Shown here: positions 27,471 to 36,900 of the stretch, in pieces
How positions within the stretch are numbered: the first letter of the stretch is position 1
Layout of the letters: each line of letters begins with the position of its first letter
Assembly: GCA_964538375.1 (NCBI GenBank)
Contig: CAZIFQ010000004.1
Span: 62,001 to 126,000, forward strand
DNA length: 64,000 nt
From: JAUUZQ01 sp964538375
Lineage (GTDB): Bacteria; Bacteroidota; Bacteroidia; Bacteroidales; GCA-2748055
Direction: 5' to 3'
The notes under the pieces: model-generated
The model's database searches: none
Seen by the model: only the letters and a program-made list of their open reading frames with translations
What the model was told of the DNA's origin: nothing
Made by a program: the position numbers and the translations under genes

Positions 27471-27848
27471 ATGGACGACCTATATTTAAAAAAGTCTTTT
27501 AACTCTCCCGAGGTAGAATTTATTACTGAAAGTGGAGAACTTAATATTGAAGGTAGATCCATACCGGAAGACCCTGGAGAATTTTTCGACAGGTTAATTA
27601 ACTGGCTGAATGAATACTTTCTGAATCCCATTGATGCTACCGTTATGAATATCAAACTGGAGTATATCAATAGTGGATCATCCAAATATATGCTTGAACT
27701 CCTCAGGATCATGAAAGTGAATCATGAAAAGGGCAGGGATGTGCTGATTAAGTGGTATTTTGAAGAAGGAGATGAATCCATCGAAGAGCTGGGACAGCAT
27801 TATGAACAAACGATACAAATTCCATTTGAATTGATTGAGTATTACTAG
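27471..27848 (+). CDS. SiaC family (DUF1987) regulatory phosphoprotein
   Basis: A 125-residue protein of the DUF1987/SiaC family. In Pseudomonas SiaC is a phosphorylatable partner of a kinase/phosphatase pair (SiaB/SiaA) that controls a diguanylate cyclase. The family pattern is visible: LKKSFNSPEVEFITESGELNIEGRSIPEDPGEFFD at the start, VMNIKLEYINSGSSKYMLELLRIM (with the N/S-rich segment that carries the phosphosite) in the middle, and KGRDVLIKWYFEEGDESI near the end. The ATG at 27471 is preferred over a GTG three codons earlier. It follows the permease closely, but no SiaA or SiaB partner is in the window. Confidence 0.85.
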   Translation: MDDLYLKKSFNSPEVEFITESGELNIEGRSIPEDPGEFFDRLINWLNEYFLNPIDATVMNIKLEYINSGSSKYMLELLRIMKVNHEKGRDVLIKWYFEEGDESIEELGQHYEQTIQIPFELIEYY

Positions 27849-27867
27849 GCAATCGCATTATCATATG

Positions 27868-27897
27868 AAAAAGCCGTTCCATTTGGGACGGCTTTTT
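27868..27897. terminator. Bidirectional terminator between siaC-like gene and gapA
   Basis: AAAAGCCGTTCC and GGGACGGCTTTT pair with one G-T around a short ATTT loop, with A and T runs on both sides. It serves both the SiaC-like gene and the convergent gapA. Confidence 0.9.
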
Positions 27898-27966
27898 AAA
27901 TCAATATCTAAAGATTTCAAGAAAAATTCAAATGCGAAGCAGTTGAAAGACTCTTAAAATTATAAG

Positions 27967-28971
27967 CTATGCGAAAAGCTTAGGAATAAGATCTACAACC
28001 CTTGCAGAATATCCCCACTCATTGTCATACCATGAAAGAACTTTTACAGTTTTTCCATTAACCATAGTTGACAGTGCATCAAAAATTGATGAATGTGGAT
28101 TGTGAATGATGTCTACAGAAACGATTGGATCCTCAGTGTACTCAAGAATTCCTTTCATTGGTCCATCTGCAGCAGCTTTCATTGCAGCATTGATCTCTTC
28201 AATAGTTACTTCTCTGCTCAGGTTAGCTACCAGGTCAACACATGATCCGGTTGGGGTTGGTACCCTAATTGCCATACCGTCAAGTTTACCATTCAGTTCA
28301 GGAATAACTATTCCAACAGCTTTAGCTGCTCCTGTTGTAGTAGGAATTTGTGAAACCGCAGCTGATCTTGCTCTACGTAGATCGCTATGAGGAATGTCAA
28401 GGATCGCCTGGTCATTGGTATAGGAGTGGATGGTTGTCATTAAAGCATTCTCAATACCAAATGAATCATTCAGAACCTTAACAATAGGTGCCAAACAGTT
28501 TGTAGTACATGATGCATTAGAAACACACTGATCTTCTGGTCTAAGCGCTTCGTCATTAACACCGAGTACGATCATATTATCAATAGCATCTTTTGAAGGA
28601 ACAGTCAGGATAACCTTTTTAGCTCCGTTCTTAAGGTGATCACCATAACCGCCTTTAGCACTTTCCTTAACGCGGAAAACACCGGTAGACTCAACTACAA
28701 CGTCAGGAGTCTCATTCCAGGAAATGTTTGCAGGGTTTCTTTCAGCAGTAACCTTATACTTGACACCGTCAACAATAATATTTTCATCATCAAATGAAAC
28801 ACCTGGGAATTGTCCCTGGGTTGAGTCATATTTAAGAAGATGAGCAAGAGTCTTATTGTCTGTCAGGTCATTAATTCCAACAACAACGAGATTCTCATTT
28901 TCCAATGCAAGTTTAAATACATTACGACCGATTCGGCCAAAGCCATTAATGGCAACTTTAATTTTTCCCAT
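27967..28971 (-). CDS. gapA: Glyceraldehyde-3-phosphate dehydrogenase, type I
   Basis: GAPDH oxidises glyceraldehyde 3-phosphate to 1,3-bisphosphoglycerate in glycolysis. The 334-residue enzyme begins MGKIKVAINGFGRIGRNVFKLAL (NAD-binding fingerprint) and has the catalytic ASCTTNCLAP motif near residue 155, followed by TTIHSYTNDQAILDIPHSDLRRARSAA and WYDNEWGYS near the C-terminus. The open frame begins 22 codons upstream, but those residues are not part of the family; the ATG at 28971 is correct. It stands alone, convergent with the SiaC-like gene. Confidence 0.97.
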   Translation of the reverse strand: MGKIKVAINGFGRIGRNVFKLALENENLVVVGINDLTDNKTLAHLLKYDSTQGQFPGVSFDDENIIVDGVKYKVTAERNPANISWNETPDVVVESTGVFRVKESAKGGYGDHLKNGAKKVILTVPSKDAIDNMIVLGVNDEALRPEDQCVSNASCTTNCLAPIVKVLNDSFGIENALMTTIHSYTNDQAILDIPHSDLRRARSAAVSQIPTTTGAAKAVGIVIPELNGKLDGMAIRVPTPTGSCVDLVANLSREVTIEEINAAMKAAADGPMKGILEYTEDPIVSVDIIHNPHSSIFDALSTMVNGKTVKVLSWYDNEWGYSARVVDLIPKLFA

Positions 28972-29085
28972 AACTAAATTTATATTAATTGAACAACAAT
29001 TGCTTTTAGTAGATTTTCGGAGTGCAAGTTTAACCAATATATATCATTCGACCAATAAAACGAATGTGAATAAATCGTTAAGAAT

Positions 29086-29937
29086 CTATAAGTTGAGAAT
29101 TCTATTTGAAGGCATCTGCTTCATGGCGGCTTTGCGTTCCTGGTGTTTCTCTTTGCGCGTTTTTAATTTACCCTTATCGCTGATATCAATGATGTTGCCA
29201 AATCGATACCCAAGATACATTTTAAAGAAAAAGAAATTTGTCTCTTCCGTAGCCATGATCTCTATGTCAGTTGGGTAGACTGTTAAACCAAGACCCACTT
29301 CCAGGGCATGGACAATGGGTTCTTTTTTGCTATACTCGAAATTAAATCCGCCTTTTACTGTAAGACCGGGAATGACTTTTAACTCGTCAAAGCCCATTAG
29401 GAAAGAGGCCGTACCACCAAAATTGTACACATGATCGCTGAGGTCAAATTTTTTAACTCGAAAATCAACAATTTCACCGATACTGTTGTATGTTACGATA
29501 TCATAATAGATGGGTTTCTGAAATCCTAATGAAATCCCTCCGGAATAAAATAGTTTGATGGAGATTGATGAAGCATCATGCTTGCTGTACAATTCTTTGT
29601 GACGTCCAATATAGCCCTTAATTTCCCAAAATAGATTCTCTTTCCCATATACGAATCTTTTTGTGTATATCTGGTAGTCAGAGCTGTAACTAATAACAGA
29701 TGTGTACTCTTTCGGGTGCTTTATATAGTCGAAGTCGATGTCATAATGCCACCGGTTCCTATAGTCCATATATCTTGCGTAGCGGTAACTGACACCAAAA
29801 CCATTACTATTTAGATTCGCGCCAATTGTACGCTCGTCTGAAAACAGGGTCTTCTGTTGCTCTTCCAGGATACCCTGTCCGAATAGACCAGTTATCAGCA
29901 TGAAGGAAAATATTGCTATAAGAATCAGCTGTCTCAC
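29086..29937 (-). CDS. Hypothetical exported protein, probable outer-membrane barrel
   Basis: I do not recognise a named family. The 283-residue protein has a signal peptide (LILIAIFSFMLITGLFGQG) and then alternating aromatic and polar strands such as GFGVSYRYARYMDYRNRWHYD, IKLFYSGGISLGFQKP, VKGGFNFEYSKK and LEVGLGLTVYP, which suggest a small beta-barrel in the outer membrane. The last residues after GYRFGNIID are basic and probably cytosolic or periplasmic. It lies 114 bases upstream of gapA on the same strand and is probably its own transcription unit. Confidence 0.65.
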   Translation of the reverse strand: MRQLILIAIFSFMLITGLFGQGILEEQQKTLFSDERTIGANLNSNGFGVSYRYARYMDYRNRWHYDIDFDYIKHPKEYTSVISYSSDYQIYTKRFVYGKENLFWEIKGYIGRHKELYSKHDASSISIKLFYSGGISLGFQKPIYYDIVTYNSIGEIVDFRVKKFDLSDHVYNFGGTASFLMGFDELKVIPGLTVKGGFNFEYSKKEPIVHALEVGLGLTVYPTDIEIMATEETNFFFFKMYLGYRFGNIIDISDKGKLKTRKEKHQERKAAMKQMPSNRILNL

Positions 29938-30010
29938 GTAGTGTTTAATATAATTACTTTTAATACAGGTGTAAAGTTATAACGAAAAAAGTGAAGTGAA
30001 GTTATCTGGC

Positions 30011-30040
30011 AAAAAAAAAGATCTACCTGCGTAAATCTTT
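30011..30040 (-). terminator. Intrinsic terminator of the small lipoprotein gene
   Basis: On the minus strand AAAGATTTAC pairs with GTAGATCTTT (one G-T) around a GCAG loop, then a run of T follows. It lies 28 bases past the stop of the 41-residue lipoprotein. Confidence 0.85.
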
Positions 30041-30067
30041 TAAATATCCTTATATGTAAAATTTAAT

Positions 30068-30193
30068 CTAACCTATAGTCTCAACCTGATCAGTGTCGAC
30101 TTGAGAATACGCGGGACAAGCTTCTTTGCTGCATGAACTCATGATTAGACCAAGGGCAAATACAAGTACGATTAAAATAGCTGCTTTTTTCAT
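30068..30193 (-). CDS. 41-residue small lipoprotein
   Basis: A very short gene beginning at the ATG at 30193 encodes MKKAAILIVLVFALGLIMSS, then CSKEACPAYSQVDTDQVETIG. The first 20 residues are a lipoprotein signal with the lipobox MSSC, so the mature protein would be a 21-residue peptide attached by its Cys. A second Cys sits in an EACPAY segment. The gene has a TATATTTG -7 match just upstream and its own terminator downstream, so it forms an independent transcript of about 200 bases. Short lipoproteins with a CPAY-like motif occur in other Bacteroidota as far as I recall; no function is known to me. Confidence 0.75.
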   Translation of the reverse strand: MKKAAILIVLVFALGLIMSSCSKEACPAYSQVDTDQVETIG

Positions 30194-30227
30194 AACGGTT
30201 TTTTTTAGTTCTGAGGCAATACGATTA

Positions 30228-30235
30228 CAAATATA
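30228..30235 (-). promoter_or_regulatory. -7 promoter element of the small lipoprotein gene
   Basis: On the minus strand the sequence TATATTTG matches TAnnTTTG, 35 bases before the ATG. No TTG lies at the standard distance upstream, so the -33 element is weak or absent. Confidence 0.45.
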
Positions 30236-30326
30236 AAATTTAATTGGAATTAAAAAAACAGAAAATCAAGTATAAGTATTTACAAATTGAGAATTGTCCA
30301 CTGCCCAATGCTCACTGCCCACTGAC

Positions 30327-31073
30327 CTACTGCTTCATGAAGCCTTGCCTCTTCAATACCGAGAGTAAGGTATTCGAAAAAGCTACATTATCGGCTTTCT
30401 TATACCTGACATCGGTAAATACCTGCGCCAGGGATTCGAGCTTGTTCTCTTTAACAAACTGAATGTTTTCTGCTAACTCTTCTTTCGCGCTGTATAACTC
30501 ATCGATTTTTTCTGAAGTATAATCCTGGTATTTTTCATAATGAACAACTGCATCCAATGGCAGACGGTCAGTCAGTTTTGGATTTTCATCCGGATATCCT
30601 AGCGTTACCGTAGTAACCGGGATCACACCTTCAGGAAGATCGAGGATATCGATGATCTTTTCTGCCATGTAAATGGTTGTTCCCAGGTAGCATATTCCAA
30701 GTCCTTCATTTTCAGCTGCTATGCATACATTCTGTGCAACTAACAAAGCATCAATGGCTCCTGTGACAAAAGAAAGGAAGTTATCGTATCCGGGTTCCGC
30801 CTTTCTTTGCTTGCACCATAGGTTAAAGCGATTGTAATCTGCACAAAATGTGAGGACTACGGGTGCCTCTCTTATCATTGGCTGGTTGAAGTGACAGGGT
30901 GATAATTCATCCTTTATCTCCTGCTCCGTAGTGGCAATGATAGAATATACCTGCATATTTCCGGTGGTAGATGCCCGGGTGCCTGAATACAATATCTCTG
31001 ATAATAACTCCTCTTTAATAGGGGTCGTCTTATATTTTCTGATGGTCCTGTGCTGGTTCAACATGCTTGTCAT
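30327..31073 (-). CDS. Nitroreductase family NAD(P)H flavin oxidoreductase (NfsA-like)
   Basis: A 248-residue FMN enzyme of the oxygen-insensitive nitroreductase family. NfsA/Frp-type features are visible: LNQHRTIRKYKTTPIKEELL at the N-terminus (phosphate-binding Arg), ASTTGNMQVYS near residue 35, GAIDALLVAQNVCIAAENEGLGICYLG near 115, and VTLGYPDENPKLTDRLPLDAVVHYEKY near 180. It reduces nitro-compounds or quinones; the physiological substrate is unknown. The gene stands alone, before a decayed region. Confidence 0.88.
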   Translation of the reverse strand: MTSMLNQHRTIRKYKTTPIKEELLSEILYSGTRASTTGNMQVYSIIATTEQEIKDELSPCHFNQPMIREAPVVLTFCADYNRFNLWCKQRKAEPGYDNFLSFVTGAIDALLVAQNVCIAAENEGLGICYLGTTIYMAEKIIDILDLPEGVIPVTTVTLGYPDENPKLTDRLPLDAVVHYEKYQDYTSEKIDELYSAKEELAENIQFVKENKLESLAQVFTDVRYKKADNVAFSNTLLSVLKRQGFMKQ

Positions 31074-31132
31074 TTCTCAAATTTTTGCTAAAAATAGTGA
31101 TTTCTATGATATGCATGAACACTTATTTCAGA

Positions 31133-31693
31133 CTATGTTATTAAATAATTAACTAAAGTTTCCTTGTTGATAAGATATTGATAATGAGATGAATGCCCCC
31201 ACACTGAGAAAGCATTATAAGGAGCAATGATCAGAATATCTTCTTGCTGTAGCTGTTTTGACACCCCATCTCTGTCAATCCAGGTTATTTTTTCAGACAT
31301 AAGATGCTTGACAATTTTCACAATTTACTCAACTTCTTCTTTGGATTGACTTTGATTTCCGAAATGATCCACCGGTACGTAAAAAGGACCGCTACCACCA
31401 AATGGGATATTTCCTTCCAGTTTTTGGATTTCAAGACCTTCTCTTTCCTCCATCAATTCATTAGGTTCAAGGTCGAGTAACCTAAAATATTCCCACCAAG
31501 CACTTCTCATTTCTCTACGATAAAACTCAACCTGGTGTGCCAAAAGCCATTTCGTTTGTTCCTCATTACCCCAATCAGCAGGATCGTCAGGCAGATCATT
31601 GACAAGTCCATCATATAGTATTCTTGCATGTTCCTCTCTTTCTGCAATATGGTCTGCTGCATCCCCAGTTGAATCTTCTAATCTTTTTAGGGC
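31133..31693 (-). pseudogene. Remnant of a TM0106-type RecB-like nuclease/helicase
   Basis: One minus-strand reading frame from 31693 down to 31133, with an internal TAA at 31325-31327, encodes pieces of a TM0106-family RecB-like nuclease/helicase. The first piece contains WLLAHQVEFYRREMRSAWWE then YFRLLDLEPNELMEEREG, which recalls the joining region of this family. The second contains ITWIDRDGVSKQLQQEDIL, then IIAPYNA, which recalls its helicase C-terminal part. There is no start codon in front of the first piece, the P-loop part between them is missing, and the tail after APYNA does not fit. I therefore read it as a decayed, internally deleted gene. Family assignment is from memory of conserved segments. 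Confidence 0.6.
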
Positions 31694-31697
31694 TTAG

Positions 31698-31770
31698 TTC
31701 CCCGAAGCTCTGCTTCGAATAAAGGATTGTTTTAATACCTCGTCAGCTTTGCTGCGAGGTAGTTTATTTT
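31698..31770. repeat. REP-like double hairpin at the PUL boundary
   Basis: Two hairpins lie close together. The first is CGAAGC-TCT-GCTTCG at 31703-31717. The second has arms ACCTCG-T-CAGC and GCTG-CGAGGT around a TTT loop, at 31737-31760, with one bulged T, followed by AGTTTATTTT. Paired hairpins with such GC-rich stems and an ATTT tail resemble REP elements mobilised by RAYT transposases, though no RAYT gene is in the window. They sit exactly between the decayed nuclease gene and the first PUL gene. A further short open minus-strand stretch at about 31770-31910 is not called. Confidence 0.55.
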
Positions 31771-31914
31771 TACTCTCCGACTGCTTTGTAGGTATTACAG
31801 GTTATTCCTTCTGTAAAAAAAACCTTACCTTGTACTTCATATTTGATAAATGGTTCACTGTTTACTGGTAAGAGTGTGACTTTTTCACCTGATATTCTAC
31901 ATGAAATATAAGAT

Positions 31915-33903
31915 ATGTTTCGAGTTAAAAATAAGCTGAGATTTCTTACCCTCCTTGTAATTCTTTTACCCGGTATTTTGAAAGCCCAGATTACGGCTCT
32001 TGTAGCCTCATCTGAAATGTCGCGGGGAATTAACATGGGGAATACCATGGAACCACCTCTGGAGAGTGCCTGGAATAACGGGCCGGCGCAGGAAGACTAT
32101 TTCGATATGTACAAGAATGCTGGGTTTAAAACTGTACGCATACCAGTTCGATGGGACGAACATACCAGCATAGTTTCGCCATATACCATCGATGCTGCCT
32201 GGCTTAACAGGGTAGAGGAAGTAGTAGACTGGGCCCTTGGGCGCGACTTTTATGTTATTATTAATGCCCACCACGATGATTGGCTAAAAACCGATTATAG
32301 TAATCAGAAAAACCGTATGGACAGCATCTGGGCACAGATATCACAGCATTTTAAAGACAAGCCCGAAAACCTTTTCTTCGAAATGCTTAACGAACCACGG
32401 ACCTCTGATCATGAAGGGCTTACACAGGATGAACTCGATGGGTTTAATGCTCGCACGCTTGGCATTATCCGAAAAACAAATCCTACCCGTATTGTTATTT
32501 TTGCTGGCAAAGGATGGAGTAGTTCCGACGATTTGAAAAATACTCTGGTTCCCGATCCTGACGATTCCTACCTGATGGCTAGCTATCATTCTTACGACCC
32601 ATGGAATTTTGCCGGTACCGGAAACGGTACATGGGGCAGTCAGGCAGACATTAACCAGATGGCGCAGCAAATGATCGGTGTGAAGATCTGGGGCGACCAG
32701 AGGAATGTACCTGTACTTATCGGTGAGTTTGGGGCCCTGAAGAAATGTGATTACAATTCGCGCATGCGTTACTATGCTAATTATGCCCGCCTGGCAGTAA
32801 AATATGGCCTGGCTTTTACGGTTTGGGATGACGGTGGGGATTTTGAGGTTTTACAACGTGAAGATTTATCCTGGAACGAATTGAAGGACATTCTCATTTA
32901 TGCCTCTGATACTACCGCAACTGCGCTCATTATTGCAGCGGTGGAAGATTCGCTGGTACGACTCACCTGGGAAAGCCCTGGAGAACACCACATAAAAACC
33001 ATTGTGGAGCGAAAAACACAGGATACAGAATTTGAATTCTTGAAAGAAATCGTTGCGGACATAACTACCTTTACCGACTCTTCGGCTGCATGGGATATTA
33101 ATTATTATTATCGGTTGCTGGAAGTTTATGCCAACGACAGTATTCCTTCATATCCGGCTAGCATTAGTTTGTTGTCCAACAAAAGAGAACCCTTTGGCGG
33201 ACAGGCCATTCCCATCCCTGGAACATTTGAAGCAGAGGATTTTGACATCGGACAGGAGGGTGTTTGTTACCACGACATTGATGTGCAGAATATTACCGGA
33301 GCCTATCGTACTGATGTAGGTGTTGATATTGAAGCCCGCAGCAGCGGAGGTTTTCACATTTCCTATGTTGAACCGGGGGAATGGCTGGAATACACCATTA
33401 ATGTGGCCGCGGACGGTTTATACGATATTACTGCTTATGTGGCTTCTTTGAAAGGGGGCGGCTCAATTCAATACCAGTTCGGAGCCGTTACCACTCCTCT
33501 GTCAATTATTCCCATAACCAGTAACTGGGAAACACTGGCAACAACTCGGGTAAGTACCGAGCTTGAAGCCGGAGAACAGATCATGCGACTGAAGATTATC
33601 AGTAAACCTGCTTTTAATATCGATAAAATTGAAATTAGCCAGGGCGTATCTGTTCGCAGTCAAACAATAGAAACAAGCCGGCTGTTTCCTAACCCGGTAA
33701 GGCGAACTCTATATCTGAAGGCAGCCAGTCAGATAAAGAGCCTTTGGATTACCGATGTATGTGGAAGAACTATTGCGAAGTATACTATCAATGCATATGA
33801 AACGGAGTATAACATGCAGGGGCTTCACAGCGGCATGTATATTTTTCATTTACAATTTGATAAGCATACAGAAACAATTCGTATTTTAAAATCTTCGGAA
33901 TAA
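31915..33903 (+). CDS. GH5 endo-glycanase (mannanase/glucanase) with CBM6 and T9SS sorting domain
   Basis: A 662-residue secreted enzyme. After a signal peptide (LRFLTLLVILLPGILKAQ) comes a GH5 catalytic domain (residues about 30-335): RGINMGNTMEPP, FKTVRIPVRWDEH, FFEMLNEPR with acid/base Glu160, and VLIGEFGA with nucleophile Glu271. A fibronectin-like stretch follows (about 340-425), then a CBM6 domain (FEAEDFD at about 440, to 575) and a type IX secretion C-terminal domain (LFPNPVRRTLYLK, about 590-662). It should cut beta-mannan, glucomannan or beta-glucan outside the cell. It begins the PUL with almost no promoter space after the junction, and is 58 bases ahead of the regulator gene. Confidence 0.9.
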   Translation: MFRVKNKLRFLTLLVILLPGILKAQITALVASSEMSRGINMGNTMEPPLESAWNNGPAQEDYFDMYKNAGFKTVRIPVRWDEHTSIVSPYTIDAAWLNRVEEVVDWALGRDFYVIINAHHDDWLKTDYSNQKNRMDSIWAQISQHFKDKPENLFFEMLNEPRTSDHEGLTQDELDGFNARTLGIIRKTNPTRIVIFAGKGWSSSDDLKNTLVPDPDDSYLMASYHSYDPWNFAGTGNGTWGSQADINQMAQQMIGVKIWGDQRNVPVLIGEFGALKKCDYNSRMRYYANYARLAVKYGLAFTVWDDGGDFEVLQREDLSWNELKDILIYASDTTATALIIAAVEDSLVRLTWESPGEHHIKTIVERKTQDTEFEFLKEIVADITTFTDSSAAWDINYYYRLLEVYANDSIPSYPASISLLSNKREPFGGQAIPIPGTFEAEDFDIGQEGVCYHDIDVQNITGAYRTDVGVDIEARSSGGFHISYVEPGEWLEYTINVAADGLYDITAYVASLKGGGSIQYQFGAVTTPLSIIPITSNWETLATTRVSTELEAGEQIMRLKIISKPAFNIDKIEISQGVSVRSQTIETSRLFPNPVRRTLYLKAASQIKSLWITDVCGRTIAKYTINAYETEYNMQGLHSGMYIFHLQFDKHTETIRILKSSE

Positions 33904-33961
33904 TCGTGCTGCTGGCATTGCCTATGTTATATTGGAATTGCATAATAGCTATCTCGAAAGT

Positions 33962-36900
33962 ATGAAGCTGACCATACTGCAAATATTCTTTCTGCTGCTC
34001 GTGCTGTCAGTAAGAACATTTGCTATTGACGATAATCATACTTTTCGGCGGATGACCATCGAAGATGGCCTGTCGAACAGTAACGTTAACTGTTTTGCTC
34101 AGGATAGCACAGGATTCATCTGGATTGGTACTGAGAATGGCCTTAACCGCTTCGATGGTTATACATTTACGCAGTACTTCAGCGATGTTAATAAGCAGAA
34201 TGCGCTCTTAAGCAATGAAATACTTAGCTTGTTGGTCGATTCGGAAGGTACTTTATGGCTTGGGTCTTTCCAGGGATTGTACCGTTATAGCAGGCAATCT
34301 GACAATTTTATTCTAATTGATCTGGAGAGTGTTAGCATCTTTAATTCTGTGATGCAGATCTATTCCATTTTTGAGGATCATGAAGGTACTTTATGGCTTG
34401 GTACAGCCGGTAATGGTTTGATAAAATACAATAAAGAGACAGGTGAAGCTTCGAGCTATTATGCAGATGAGAACAAGCCGAATTCCATAAGTAGCAACTT
34501 TGTATTTTTTATTACCGAGGATAAAAAAGGAAACTTTTGGATAGGTACCACTGACAATGGCCTGGATGTGTTCAATCCGGAAACAGGGATGTTTTTCAAT
34601 CATAAACCCATTAAAAATGACAATAATCAACAGAATGTAAATGCGGTTCTGAAGATATTCAATCTGAATGACAGTACCTATCTTATTGGAACACGTGCAG
34701 ATGGCATCTTTTCTTTTAATATCCATACGGAATCTTTCCACCCTTACACCATTGAATGTAAAGACGATTATCGCTCCATAAGTCCATATGAAGTTTACGA
34801 GATTTTCAGGGATAGTAAAAATAACTTATGGATATCTGTTCATGGTCAGGGGCTGTATTTTAAGCGAGCTGATTTATCTTACTTTACACGTATTGAATAT
34901 TCAGCTACAAATCTCAATGGTCTGATAAATAATAATGTACGTAGCATTTTGGAAGATGCACAGGGGAACCTGTGGATTGCTTCGTTTCAGGGGGGCGTTA
35001 ATTTTCTACCGAATAAAATTGAAAATTTCGATTCGTATCAGCTCATTGATCAGAATTCAAATTACGTAAGTACCACAGTAAATGCCATTGTAAGTGATGA
35101 AAACAGAAATGTCTGGGTAGGTACGGATGGATCCGGACTCAAATACATCAATAAACTGAGCAAGCAGGTAAGGCATTACTATCCTGACAATAACCCTGAA
35201 TCAAGTATTCCCGATAAGGTAATTATGTCTCTTTTGCTGGATGGGAATGAGCTTTGGATGGGTACTTATCTGGGTGGGCTTAGCAGAATGAATGTAAAAA
35301 CAAGAACATTTAAAAACTACATTGCCACTGGACAGGATGGAGCAATAAGTGCGAATTTTGTTACCTGCATTTATAAAAGTAAAAAAGGCGATATCTGGAT
35401 CGGGACAAACAGTGGCGGGCTGAATAAATATAATAAACACACCGACAGCTTTTCTCATTTCGTTGGAAGAAATGGATCGGGCGAGGAGAGTTTAACCAAT
35501 AATTACATTAATACCATAGCCGAAGATAACAATGGTCGCCTGTGGCTTGGCACTTACTGGGGGCTGAGTGTTTTTGATCCGCTAAATGGCATGTTTATTA
35601 ACTATTTACGTGATCCGGAGGTGCAGAATACCTTAAGCAACAATATAATTTACGATATTCTGATTTCATCCAGAAATGAAGTATGGATAGGTACCAGGGA
35701 TGGTTTAAATAAATTTATTCCAAGGCGTAATGCCTTTCAGTCTTTCAACCTGTCCGACGGCCTGGCAGGTAATGTAATATACGGCATTGAAGAAGATGAA
35801 GAGGGCAATCTCTGGATAAGCACCAATAATGGTTTGTGTAATCTTAGCACTATTACTTTTCAAACCAGGAACTACCATAGTAACGACGGATTATTAAGCA
35901 ATGAATTTTTCAGGCATTCATCGCATAAAGCATCAGATGGCGAGTTGTACTTTGGCGGGATTAACGGATTAAACTCCTTTAATCCTAAAAATATTCAGGA
36001 GAATTATTCCATTCCAGTTCCTAAAATCACCCAGTTCCGTGTTTTTAATCAGGTGATACAGCCAGGTGATACCATAGACGGAATACGTATTTTAAAGGAG
36101 TCGATTTGGCTGGTAGATACAGTAATACTTAAGCGCCGGTTTAACAGTTTTGGATTCGAATTCTCGGCCATGGATTACATTCAGTCCGTGAGAAATTCCT
36201 ATCGATGTAAAATGGAAGGCTTTGATAATGATTGGCGCGAAATGAATTATGCGCAACGATTCGTAACCTATACAAACCTCAATGCCGGAACCTATACCTT
36301 CAGGTTAAAAGCGTCGAGTATCGAAAACCGGTGGAATGATACGGAAAAGCAGCTGACCATTATTATTACACCTCCCGTTTACCGGACCTGGTGGGCTTAC
36401 AGTATTTATTTCATATTATTTGTCGCCGGCCTTCTGTTAATATGGCGCATTGTACTTCGTCGGGTTAACCTGCGAAATCAAATCAAATTAGAGCGTATGG
36501 AAAGCATGAAAATGAAGGAGATTAATCAGGCAAAGCTCCAGTTTTTTACAAATATTTCGCACGAATTCAGAACACCTATAACCTTAATACTTGGTCCTTT
36601 GAGTAAGATGCAGAACGATAATTCGCTCCTTAAGAAGTATGGCGACGGTGTCGATCTAATGATCAAAAATTCAAAACGTTTATTAAGGCTGGTGAATCAA
36701 CTAATGGACCTCAGGAAAATAGAAACAGGAAAAATGCGCCTGAAAACTGAGCATGCAGATATAATCCTCTTTTTGCAGGATGTATTTGACACCTTCAGGC
36801 AACTGGCTGAAAAACAAAATATTGACTTTAAATTCATTTCATATACAGAATTTAAGCACATCTGGTTCGATCCGGATAAAATCGATAAAATTATCTTCAA

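Noticed and set aside
31770..32048. A 92-codon minus-strand frame across the start of the GH5 gene
   Set aside because: Its 5' half is antisense to the GH5 gene. The 3' half (31770-31910) might be a remnant of a lost gene (FIKYEVQGKVFFTEGITCN), but I recognise no family and there is no start.
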